Below, piece by piece: positions 21,433 to 33,179 of a stretch of 64,000 bases of DNA. Positions within the stretch are counted from its first letter, which is position 1; each line of letters starts with the position of its first letter. Position numbers and translations under genes: made by a program. Origin of the DNA: Apostichopus japonicus (Eukaryota; Echinodermata; Holothuroidea; Aspidochirotida; Stichopodidae). The stretch covers positions 15,696,178 through 15,760,177 of the forward strand of contig NC_092579.1 of assembly GCF_037975245.1 (NCBI RefSeq), given 5' to 3'. Under the pieces are notes generated by a model, which saw only the letters and a program-made list of their open reading frames with translations, was not told the origin of the DNA and did not search any database.

Positions 21433-22949
21433 CACTTTGAAATCCTGTCCACGCAGTTCCGTAACCAGGCCGGGCATATTGGAACGTTCTCTCTCCCCCA
21501 CCCCGCCGGATTATTTTGCCTCCCCATCTGTTGTGCCACCACCAAGTTACAGGATAAGAGTATTGTACTACTCCTGAAATTATTGCGTGCCTCTTCAGTC
21601 TCCGACTAAATATTCCTGGCTACGGGCCTAAGTCCACGTCATGTCACTGGCTGCTAAAATATATAACTTGACTCTCGGGGACTTGACTCCCGGGGACAGT
21701 ATGGAACGCTTTTATAAATCAAATTGAATCGACAAATAAACGTGGCAAGGGTGGGAGATTCCATTGATGGTACATTATTATGTGCAACTATACTGAAATG
21801 GTGGCGGCAAGCAGAATTATACATCACAAACTTACGGCAAACTACTTACTACCACCACATTGACCGTACATTCTTAATTCGCTTTGGGTTAGTTTCGGCG
21901 GAAACCGTTGTTCAGCTCCAGTATAAATTATTCGATTCTCTCTATAAATGATCTTGGTGCCCAACCTACCCTGTCCTCCTGCCAACCAAAATATTCCTAA
22001 CGAAAGTAACGAGGCTAATCTGAAAGTTTTTCGTTTCGTGAATATTTGAGATATATACTTTGTTTTCACGGCCCTATTTGATCATTAGCTTCATTTAAAT
22101 TTAGTTTTATATTATACCTCAAATATTTACGCCCACTACTTGCAATAAGTCAAGGGGAGGTCCGGTAGGGGGATGAACATTTGGGAAGTTTGGTAGCAAA
22201 AGGTGTTCCTGGAAAATGGTCATTTGACACTTTTTGGGATATGATTTTTTCATTGAAACTTGGTGTTACATGATACCTCCATGCAATTGTACGATACGGT
22301 GGAGGCTATTCGTCTAAGGGAAGTAGTATAAGGGGACGGGTGTCCACTCCCTTTTGATAATTTTTGGTAAAATGGAGGGTCCTTATATGCAAACTGATGC
22401 TACTGTTTTGCAACTTTTGAGCCAATGTCGAAGAGTATTCGACTGTTTAGGTTTTACTGCCGCATGTTATATGGGCCTATTTATGAACTTCAACTAGGAC
22501 TTGTAATATTCTGTTTGACAGTAGGGGGAGGGTGAAGATCCCACAGATTTTTTTCTCGGATAAGCCACGTCCCCCTAAGTAAACGTGGTTTGGGCCCCTG
22601 GCTGGCACACATTGAAAAGCAACCCTGTATGGGTTGACTGGGCAGTTGAGGTTTGCAATTATTGCTGTGCCTCAGGTGATACTGTCCAACTGTTTTCTTT
22701 AATCTTTAAAGCATTTAAAAGTGGAGAGTGTGGCAATGGCTGCTTCTTCACATTGAAAGAAGTAGCGGATATGGCAGGGCACTTCGTCTTCAACTCCTTT
22801 TCCCTTTCCTCCTTCTTAGCCTTAGTACTTGGTAGTTCCATGGAGGTAAAACCTCCGTGGTAGTTCTCAGTCTCTACTTGCAAATGATCCTCCCTGGACA
22901 AACCCACACCAGCTGTACTGCTAGTAGCGTAATTATTCATGAAGTGATT
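21433..22949. other. Intergenic DNA with repeat-like G/C-rich patches
   Basis: Sequence from about 22140 to 22610 has alternating G-rich patches (aggggaggtccggtaggggg, ggggacgggtgtccactccc, cacgtccccctaag) like an old non-autonomous element, but I found no matching ends. The small frames at 22585-22863 and 22659-22940 overlap on opposite strands and resemble no family. Confidence 0.4.
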
Positions 22950-23070
22950 ATATTGATTGGTCGACGATTATACTAAACATCTCACCCCCGCTTGTAGTAG
23001 CCAATCACGTACCTTTAAACCTATTTGCATACTCATAACAAGCCGTAATATACAAGATGGCGACGATTAT
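22950..23070 (+). promoter_or_regulatory. Likely promoter of the PIDD1-like gene
   Basis: Two CCAAT elements in opposite orientation (attgg 22956-22960; ccaat 23001-23005), an octamer-like atttgcat (23022-23029), and caagatggcgac (23053-23064), which resembles the YY1-type initiator element AAGATGGCGGC, lie in a 110-base interval. CpGs are also more frequent here. The nearest downstream gene on this strand is PIDD1-like at 25750, whose coding exon begins right after a splice acceptor, so a 5' non-coding exon near 23060-23153 followed by a donor (gaag|gtatta) is plausible. Confidence 0.4.
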
Positions 23071-25743
23071 GAGTTGGAGGGTACCGGAGAAATTTAAAAT
23101 TACCGCTGAGAATTACCTTGTATTCTGCATGTTCCAATAATTTTCGACATCGAAGGTATTACACGGTTTTGTTCAAATTACTCTTGTCATACTTTTATTT
23201 GATTAAGGTATTTGTAAGTAATAGCTTTCGCACATGGAAGGAAAAAGTTCGCACCATTTTTTTGTAGTTTACAAGATAGAGAAGGCTACATGCTAAGGCA
23301 GTGTACATGTACGTACTCGTAGTAGTAGTACGTTAGCTACGATGCATAACAAAAGCCTAACGTTAGTGTACAGTACTAATATTGTATAGAGGGGTAGGCT
23401 AAGTAACGTTCAAATGATTACATGGTAACCGAGCTGTCAGTTGGCCTGAAATAGAACCCAGACATGTGGAAGCAGTGGTTATGCCCGTGCTTAAGGTGTA
23501 TTGCAATGGAATTAGTCAAAATTAGTGTAATATGAGACATGTTGTCACTGTCACAGCCTAAAGTTAGGCTATTTCACCACTTGTACTTGTATTAATTATC
23601 AATGTTATGTTTCTGTAAGACACTGCACAGGATTGACCATTCTAGGAAGTTGCCTACCTTCGCTCCGCTAATATAAATATAACATGTAAATACCCGCAAC
23701 AGTTCTGACTGACCCAAAATTTTAGCATTGAGAGGAAACATTTATAACAGAAACCACTTCCCCCTTTCTTGATGTACTGTAACCAAGTACTAGGGCCTAT
23801 GCTAGTCGTAGTAGGCTATGGTGGTGTATGGTAACTTTGCATGTCTCTTTAATTTGTGTATAGTTACGGCTTCATAATTGACGCACCTCCGTAATTGACG
23901 CACCATCAAATATTACTAGCAACGATACAGCAGGCAACCTAAACTCTTTTGCAATAGTTTGGTTGTGTCATGCTCCCTAATACTGTCTACTAAAAGTTTT
24001 ATTAGCTTAGTAAGTCTACCTTTGGCAAGCAAAATGCCTGTATTGTGTTTTTTGAAAAAATTAAAAAGTGGTCACTTTAAGATATGGTTGTGCTATCTTC
24101 TACAGTATGTTGTGTAAACTAGTACATTTGTTCCCATATTTAACTAATAGGGACTAAAGTAAGCATTAAGAAACTAGGCAAACTCTATACTACACATGGC
24201 CAGATTCTTGTTTGATAAAGTGTCCACTTAATATGTACCAGTGGCAATAACTGCTTAGAATTTCTGTTTTTATAATATCAATGTAAGAATGCAGTAGAAA
24301 GTATGTTTTTGTATGGTATAACTGATTGCTTGACCCTTTTGCTGATACAATTAATGCCATGTTGGAAATATCCTGTGAAGTAAGTCCTTATTTCCTCACT
24401 TACTGTACTGTACCATTGTCAATGTTTATGAGGACACATTTCTGTGAATCAAGTGTTCAATGTTACTGAAACAAGTGGTTTAAAAGTGGTACCATAAAAA
24501 ATGTAATGATATTTAACAAAAGTACATAGCATGTATGAAGCGTGTGGGGGTTCACACACTAGGTCAGTGCAAGTAAGTATTCAATAGATGTTTGTACAGT
24601 AACAGTTGATTTAGGAACAAGAATCTAGAAGGGTGACAGAGGGTGATCATTTGCAACCCTATTTTAAGTAAAACTCATTACCCTGTAGGTTTGTGAAGAT
24701 TTGCCGACCAAACTCATGCATGGCCGTGAGAAAAAATTCTCAATAAGTTAATAACCAGAAAAGTTGCTTGCCAAATAATATCCTTGTAGCCTATAGGTTT
24801 TGTTGAAACTTTGAACAAGTGGCCTTTGGAATGCAGATGTGGTATTTACTATGTGGTAAACTTAATTGAAATTTCTTCCACAGTTGCAATCTGACATTTC
24901 CTCATGTAAGTTTGTTGCAAACTGTGCATATAAATATGTTTCATTCAATATGCTGTAAAACTGGATTATTTGAACATGTCTCCTTGTCAGAGAAGAGACT
25001 TTGTCAAATTTGTAAAGATTGCTACTTTTGCAAGTCACCATACTAACTATGATATTGTATTCTTATAATGACAATGAGCTCAACTTTTCTTTGAAAGTAA
25101 ATCAGTCCAAGTTCACAATAACAGTGGCTGATAGCCTACTGTAATACCTCTAAATATGAGCTTCCTGATGGTGTATCTAACTAAATACACACACTTTTGA
25201 AGATGCAGAGGCTACCTAGATGGTCATTATAAACTCTTTTAGTGGTTTTTGGTAGAATACTATTAAATTCCAAGATGTTATGTTTTACTCCTGATAACAT
25301 TGACACGCAGAGCTACTGTACAACATTGTATCCTAAATTAAATACCAAAACCCAAATGTTACAAGCACAAAAAGGCTGAAAGTTCAATCTCTAACCAAGC
25401 TGTTACTGCCAAAGACATAAGAGGAAGTCAGTCACTTGAAATTAGAGAATTTCAAAGTTTGAAAAGTCAATCCAATTTAACAGGCTCAGTAGTTTAAGTG
25501 GCTACACTCAATTGAAAATATGTGTTAGGTTGAATGCGATATCGCTCTGTTCCATGATTTTTATTGAATAAGTAAATATGCATGTACTTGACATGGCGTT
25601 TCTTGTGGTACTTGCTTAGCTACAGTACTTTGCTAAGCATCATTTGGTATGTATAGTTCACTGGCCTAGAAAGCTGGACATCCAGACTCCAGTATATCTG
25701 TTACAGTATCTGAAAATTCTTTTCTCACTCTCATTTCTTGTAG
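23071..25743 (+). other. Probable 5' intron of the PIDD1-like gene; nothing else recognised
   Basis: AT-rich DNA ending in the splice acceptor cttgtag (25737-25743). A small direct repeat of 'taattgacgcacc' is at 23875-23904. I see no conserved coding exon or RNA gene. Confidence 0.45.
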
Positions 25744-25749
25744 AATCTG

Positions 25750-28700
25750 ATGAACATCAGCAAATCGAAGCATCTCCTTCCATCTGAGCAAGTCATCATT
25801 AAGAAGGCCAAGAGTTACAAAAGCCACACAGTTGATCTCAGGGGTCTCTCACTGAGTACACTGTCAACAGATCTCTCCTCCTTGGTTGAATTTGTAGTCA
25901 AGTTGGATCTCAGTTTTAACAGCTTTGTGAGTCTTCCATCGCATGTGTTTGAGTTAAACAAGCTCAGAGAGTTGTCCGTTTCTCATAACCGCCTGGCGAC
26001 CCTCTCGGAGAGGCTGGGCAATTTAGACCACCTTGAGATTCTTGATGTATCCCACAACTGTTTGCCATCTTTACCAAAATGCCTGGGAACAATGCCGTGT
26101 ATCAAAATGGTTAACTGCGCGGGAAATAACCTAAAGACAGTGGAGGCTGTGACGCTGTCAGCTCCGACTCTGTCTTGCGTCAGTTTCACGCGTAACCCAA
26201 TCGGAAATGTCCCACCAGACGTTTATCTGAAGGGTCTGGCCGTGTTGAGAAAACATTTCGGGATATCCACGCCAGTTGCCAGTGCCAGTAGTATCTCACA
26301 AAGAGTCTGTGCTAATGATAAGGACAAATCGTTTTGGGAGAGACACGTAGAAATCAAAGCCAGGAGGACCAAGAAACGGAAAAGGTTAAAAGAGTTAGAC
26401 GTAGGTTGCGAACCTACCAGTCATCAAACTTTACCACAGCGTCAACATGGAGGATCTGCGGGTCAGATTCAAACCAGTGACTACGGTTCGGGAACGCCAT
26501 CAGTTCAAGATGCGAACCTTGACCAATGGGAGGGGGGCAATATAAAGCAGAGTAGTGATAAGGAGAGTTCAAGCTGTTATTGCGACCGTGGCAGCGAGGG
26601 GGATGGCCATCTTTCAGGCTGTAGCGACCTCAGCGATTGGTCAAATGATAGCTGGGATGAATTAGACAGACCAGACTTTGGTGATGTCACGGAGCAGATG
26701 GACTGCATACTACCGAACAGAAGCCGGTTCCTTAAGCTGGAGAATGTAGCTATCATGATACCAGAGCACAATAAAATGAACAGAAGGAGAAGCGAATTTT
26801 ACCTGGAGATCATTAACGACGTCAGTCTTCATCCCGAGATGAAACCATCGTGGGTAGCCGCAAGTCCCGTTGTTTCCATCGGCCCTGACGGGACAGAGTT
26901 TTACAAAGATAGTCCCGCATTTATCAGGCTCCCCTTGAAGGTGAAGTTGGGTAACGGTAAAGTCAGGTGTCTGTGTTCAAATTCGTCAGAGTTTGAAAGG
27001 CCCTCTTGGACTGAATTGCACGCCAGTGAGTTTAGGGTAATGGGTGGGTTCGTGGTGATAAGAACCTTGCACTTGTCTTTCTTCACGGCAGTACTGGACT
27101 TGTCACCAGCCTTGGTCAGCACAGTAGTGACCCCTGAAGATGGGGGTCGACTAGATGTGGACCAGGTCCCTGGGGTCAAAGTCATTTTTCCTGTTGGGTC
27201 TGTCCAGGAACCAATAAGAGCCTCTGTTAAAGTACTGAGCGGGGATCTCGATGAAAAATTACGGACTAACCTTGATGCCAATGACGCTGTAGCCACGCCT
27301 GTTGTGGTATTGAGTCCTCATGGTTATCTGTTCAGAGAGGGCGACAAACAGCCTGTCCATGTGCATCTCCCAATCCCAAATTACAGAGGTATTATCCAGC
27401 AGTATGGACCTCTGGCCAAGTTTTCACTGTGGCAGAGTAGAACAAGTGAGGATGACCCAATATCGTGGCAGAGACTACAGGACCAGCCGAAACTCTACTG
27501 TAATGACCAGGATGAATACTTTGTCGATGTTCCTGTCTCTCATTTCTCCTGGTTGACTGGGATGTGGGAGGGAATTAAGAACTCTGTCGGCTACTCTTAC
27601 CAAGGAGGCGCCCAAAGTATGAAATGCCAAGCTTGGATGTTGGAGAACAAAGAATCGAACAAATTTGGTCTCGTGGTTATATGTCACAATGCCGATAAAA
27701 ACATCCAAGAATTTGGCAATTATACTATTAATGTCGGAGGTAGCCTGAAACCTGTATCCGTAGAACCAGGTAGGTGATATCACAGTGTACTCATTTAATC
27801 TGACCAGTCTCGATGTTCCTTAAACTGTTGATTTCTTTCTGAACAGATGGTCTACTGAATATTTCAGAGTTAGACTTGTAAGAAAGTACCTGATGTGAGT
27901 TTTTAAAGAGTGCTGTGTAGAAAGCAGCTTCATTGCTTGTTGACAGGTGACCAATCATGATTTCCGATATACTCTTTGTAAATAGCTGATGCACAATGCA
28001 TTCTTTTCGTTCCCTCGTTTGTACTTTGCCAGTAGTAACAAACATCAAATACATATTCTTCATAGTATTAGTGAAAGAGTCATGATGAATAATTACCAAC
28101 CATCCTTCCTTTTTAAAAACAAAAGGAATGATGAATTAATGAATGAATGACTGAATGATTTAAATGTTTGTGCAACTTAATTTTGCTAGTCTGACGATAA
28201 TGCTAGTCTTTTTACTCTACGTACCTTATGCTATTTTTGCAGGTGGTGACATCATCGTCAAATTGAGCAAATCTGCTTATTTTGAAGCTGACACATCAGC
28301 CGATCAGGATGAGACCCTGGAGAAGGTTCATTCCAATTACAAGGGCGAGGAGTTTGAGATGCAATTTGCGTGTCGGTTTAAAGGACAAGCCAAGCCGACT
28401 AACAAAGATATCTTTGGCAAAGTACTTGTGACCAAGAAGGGATCAAACCAAAAGTTGTTCGCCTTTAATCTCATTAAGGTACTTTCATAAGCTTAATAAC
28501 TGTAACTTGTTGAAATCTTTTGGTATAAAGTTTTTATAGGTTAACCACCCTATAACTACTGTTTAGATTGAATTTTAATAAATAAAAAATCAATTGAGTC
28601 GGATACTATTAATGGGAGCTTTCAATTAAAATATAACATTGTTTTTTTTCTATTTAATTTTATTTAAAAAACAAGTAAAATATGCTGATCCCTATTTTCC

Positions 28701-31700
28701 AGTGTATCCTCTGGTGTAGATGTGAAACTGTGACCTCTTTCCAATTTGTCAGAACTGATATCTCATTGTTTTTTAGTAATAAGTACTACTTGAAAGTGGA
28801 CGTTTAAATGTAAGAATTTCATCAAATATGTATTACTATATAAAGTTTCTTTTTTACAGAAAGAGGAAGATGATGAAGATGATGAGGCCACTGATCCTTG
28901 GGCTATTACCTCACTAAGGGAACTGGCAGGTGAGTAAATTGCAAGAGATTGTGTATACATGTTTGGGAAGGTAGAGCACGGCCCTACCCCCTTCCCCACC
29001 CCCAAACATCCCTCCACCCCCCCAAAACATCCCTCCACAAAAGTGCAAATTAGGTCACAATTTTCCACTTTGATTGAGGTTGTTTTTTGTCTTTCAATCC
29101 CAGTCCCTACAAGTTGGTCATCATTGGCTTTGTTCATGTAAAGAAAACTGAGGAAGATAAAGAAACTGTATCTTTAATACTGAATCTACAAAAGCAGCAG
29201 GATTAGTTGAATCTTCCTTGTTAGGTTCATATAAACAGCAGATATGACTCTATTTATAAGTGCATGTCCACATTAATGCAGAGAACCACATTCTGGACTT
29301 ACACAATGGGGCCATCTTCAATCTGGTCAATACAGTACTAATTACCACCCTCAGAATTGAAACAATTGAATGATCGTTTTCACAGAAATCAACAATATCC
29401 TTGTGGACAACAACTGGAAGAAGCTGGCACGTGATCTTGGTTTCAACACCACGGAGATCGCAAGATTCGAGAAACTAGCGGAACCCTTCGACCAGCTGGT
29501 GGCGGTGTACCGCAAGAGGCGGGGCTCCCACGAGGAGTTCATGAAGTCTTTCTGGGAGGTTGCGAGGGCAGTGAAGCTAAATCCATCATCAGCAGGGGAG
29601 GACCAGGAGCAAGCTGAGGAAACTGCTTCGAACCAGTGGAGAAGTTACTTTGGGGGATTACGGTCATGGTTGCCGTCCATGGGTAGCACTGGAAATAGTT
29701 CCAGGGCTTCGTCTTCAAGGGTGTCATCAGAGGATGAAGAGAACCACCGTAAGTGTAAACTTTGAATCAGGAGGACTGATTTGCGAGAAAAGTGTGCCAA
29801 AGATTCTCCAAAAAAGGGGAAAGTTGATATTGTGACAGATTGCCACATATCAAACTATTTGTAGGAATTTGAAAATATAGTGAGTTTGAAATAGATTAGA
29901 TAGTGAGCGTAATTAATGTGAACAAAAAGATACCTTTGTCATGTTGCAAAATTTGAAAAACATTACGACTAGGGGGGAGGGGGAAAATGTTCCTGGGAGG
30001 AGTTATTACAAATATCCCATCATATTGTTTAGTCATCAGTTAATTAAATGGTCTCAGTGACTTTTAAAGTATTAACATCACAAAGATGTTTCTCTTTCTG
30101 CTCTCAGCTTCTACAAGTGGCTTCAATGGCAACCGTAAGCGTTCAATGCCTCAGCGTTCGAGTTCCGGTAGCACTACATCATCAAAGAGAAGGAGGGTTA
30201 GGCACAACCAACCACCTCAGGCAAACGAAGAAGAGTTGCTCCAGCAGCTCCGAATCAGCCCGCCTCAACCACATTCCAATTCTGCTTTCTCAGGGTCACC
30301 AGGATCGTCTCCTCCAGGAAGCTGGACTTCCCGGATGAGACATACACCACCTCGAAACTCTACTGCTCAAGGGTAGGTTCAGTGCTTTGTTGTCAACATT
30401 CAGGGCAAAAGTTCAGGACAAGTGGATGAGACTGACTTTAATTTTTGGTTAAATTTGTTATGATTCCTACTTGGAATTGATTTACACAGTTTGATTTGAA
30501 ACTGCAAGTTAGTATCATTATAATTTTCTTGTTTTACTTTTTTTTGGGTAGGGGAAGGGATAGAGAAGATACTATATTTCTTTAAATATAAAAGTCCTTC
30601 ATGTATTATTAGATAACATTTAACTATGTAATATTCTATGTAATATTTCTGTTGGTGTAATATGCTAGTAATTCTTGAATCTACAGACATTCCACCACTA
30701 ATTTGGTACAGAGTAGCCGTTTGAGTCCTCTGATGACGACTGCTAGTCCCACAGCTCCAGTACCACCACTGCCGTCTTCTATACCAGAAGCAAATCCTAG
30801 TACATCTCACACTAATGTAAGTATCTGTCTGTTGAAGGAGATATACCGAGGAGGAAATAATAATGTTGGGTTTGCATCGTTCTGGACGACTTAAACGTCC
30901 TATATCATACAGAACTCATAAGAGTTTAACTCCTATCAGTCTGATTAATTTATCAGAAACTGAGATTGAGAAATTTGAAAGGGCATCAAGTTTCCACTTG
31001 GCTTTGTTTGGCATTCTTGTGGTTAACAAGTTTATTTTGCAAAAGTATCGGTTAGGAGTTTTCCCAAAGCCAAATGAAGTAGTTTATTATTCACTACTTG
31101 ACAATCTGTGAGAGAAGAGTGCAGTCGATGGGAATGCTTTGTGAATTGTGAATTGGAAACCATGTCCAAACTATTGCAAAATGCCAGCTTCCTGAATAGA
31201 TTGCTTCCAGCAAAGTTAACAGCTATTGACAGATTTACAGTCTGTGCAATTTGATTATATGATCGTATTTAGAAAACATGTATTTTGACACCTGTTGATG
31301 GATTTGGTACGGTACAATCTCTTGACTCAAGTATCAAAAAGGGGGTGGTATTGAAGGATGATGGCCACCATTACTTATCATATAAGATAAATGCATGTGA
31401 GAATATGTCACAGAGTGATGTATCATATTGAGTTGGAGAAAGCTGGGTAAATTGAACAATATTCATTCATGCTATGTTGACAACCACAAGATAACATGAG
31501 TCAGTTGTAAAATGATTTTTTAGAAAATACTGATTTTCAAAGTTTATTGGCTGAAAGTCACCAAAAGATTTTTACTTTATACTCGTTAAACTTGTGTCAT
31601 CAGTCAGAAGGCAAAGTGGTAGTGTCTTTTTCATCATATTCTATTCCTATCGGTAAAACTGACTGAAGTCCTTCAATGTTCATGTAAGTTGGCTTTTAAA

Positions 31701-32153
31701 TGTCCTGTCCTAAACCTTTCTCTTGGTAGTGCAAAGTCACTAACAGGATTTCGAACCAAACTGTCATCGTCGGCTAACCTTCGATTCTCTCGCAAATATT
31801 CCTTTCAGCCTTTGACGCCAAGAAATCTGGACGAAGACTTACTGCGCGGGGATACCAAAGAAGTCTCTCAAGCCCAGCTTTATCGCATCGCACCTCTCAT
31901 TCAAGCGCACTGGTACAAACTGGCGAGACTGGTCCGGACCGACGATAACGTGGAGTCCGACATCAGAGACCTGAAACAGCAGTACGAAGGAGCCGAAGAG
32001 CAGGCCACGCAGATGCTTCTACAGTGGCGTGAAAAGTGTCCGGACGTTTGCAACAGGGGTATGCTCTACGGAGCCCTGGTGGACCTCAACCTGAAGACTG
32101 TTGCTAAGAAATGTGAGGAAATATACCAAAGATCCAGAAATTCAAGGGTTTGA
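25750..32153 (+). CDS. PIDD1: PIDD1-like protein: LRR, two ZU5, UPA, and two death domains
   Basis: PIDD1 is a scaffold for caspase-2 and NF-kB signalling that cleaves itself at HFS sites in ZU5 domains. Exons: 25750-27769, 28243-28478, 28860-28929, 29386-29748, 30108-30372, 30687-30816, 31809-32153; phases agree throughout and give 1142 residues (human about 910). LRRs occupy about 25-170 (LDLSFNSFVSLP, LDVSHNCLPSLP). A basic run RRTKKRKRLK is at 205-214. ZU5-1 is diverged (about 325-450) with HLS at 441-443 in place of HFS. ZU5-2 (455-603) has PEDGGRL, GVKVIFPVGSV and VSHFSW, with HFS at 598-600. A UPA-type region follows to about 760, then an acidic EEDDEDDE. Death domain 1 (about 777-845) has NNWKKLARDLGF. 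A Ser/Pro/Arg linker has SKRRRVRH. Death domain 2 (about 1054-1135) has HWYKLARLVR and MLLQWREKC and is the one that resembles the vertebrate PIDD1 death domain. The start codon lies six bases after an acceptor. The second death domain joins by phase 0 but could start at a different acceptor. Confidence 0.88.
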
Positions 32154-33154
32154 ACTTTTTTTAGAAGTACTAGATTTTGAAATATCAGGGAATTTTTTTT
32201 ATTTTTTTTATCTCACTGGGTGGTGTGTTTTTAGCTACAAGTCACCCAACCGTCAACGATTGTTACATTTATAGCCATCGTGTGTGAACAGAGAAGTACT
32301 AAAGAATTGGATCTTTAATTTTTAGGATTTTTTAGTGTGTAATTTTTGCCATTTTGAAGCAGCTACTTGTGTTTGAAATCTGATGTCGTCCATAATACAA
32401 AAAATTCATTACTGAAGTATAGTGCAAGCTAGATGTGAAGCTAGATGTGTTAAACGGATAAGCCAGGGGCAAATTAAGTTTTGACTGATGGAAGAGGGTC
32501 ACCCGATCATTCTGGTGGAATTTTCTTTCAACTCAAACGTACGGTTTTTCAATACAATAACAATATCGATGTTGACACATTCTGTGCCAAAAATTTACTG
32601 GAAGCAAATAGGTGTGATGTTATAGAAACACACACTGACAAACTTCTTTTATGTTTCTCCTCAAAACTTGGGATGCATTTGAATATGACTAGACCTTAAC
32701 CTCTTTGGAACCCAATCCAATCCAGGGTCACAACCAAGGGTGACAAATAATGCAAAACAAAATATTTGGCTGTCAGTGTACGAAAATATGACGTCACACA
32801 TGTCTGTCTCAAGTTCACGCAAAATGGTACAAACTGTGACAACATTGATTATCAACATTAACATTATGTAGAAGTTACGCGCAAATTTCACCAGGACGGT
32901 AAGAATATGTTTATCTTTCATCAGTCTAAAATAAACTTCCACTGGACTATCCCTTTAATGTCCCTTTTGTTATTGAATAATAACTCAGGATGACTATGTT
33001 ACTTTCGAATGTGAAGAAATACGTTGTACTTTTTGTACAGAAATTTATACCAGTTATTTTATGGGATCTGGCATGGATTTTGACAACGGTTTAGATCAAT
33101 GTCGTTGGTGAAACACAGCCACCTACTTTCAGGCGCTCATGAAAGATAAAATCA

Positions 33155-33179
33155 AATAAACAAAACAATATGTAATAAA
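33155..33179 (+). terminator. Candidate polyadenylation signals for the PIDD1-like gene
   Basis: Two AATAAA hexamers on the plus strand, at 33155-33160 and 33174-33179, about 1 kb after the stop codon. Assignment to the PIDD1-like transcript is by position only. Confidence 0.4.

Noticed and set aside
21021-21577. Pro/Gly-rich frames on both strands
   Set aside because: They are readings of the hAT MITE and its poly-C/poly-G tracts.
30863-31111. 82-codon frame between the two PIDD1-like death-domain exons
   Set aside because: Phases already join 30816 to 31809 without it, and the peptide resembles no domain; kept as intron.
31689-31808. Upstream ATG extension of the second death-domain exon
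   Set aside because: The pyrimidine tract and acceptor at 31801-31808 with matching phase 0 make an internal exon starting at 31809 more likely than a separate gene starting at 31689.
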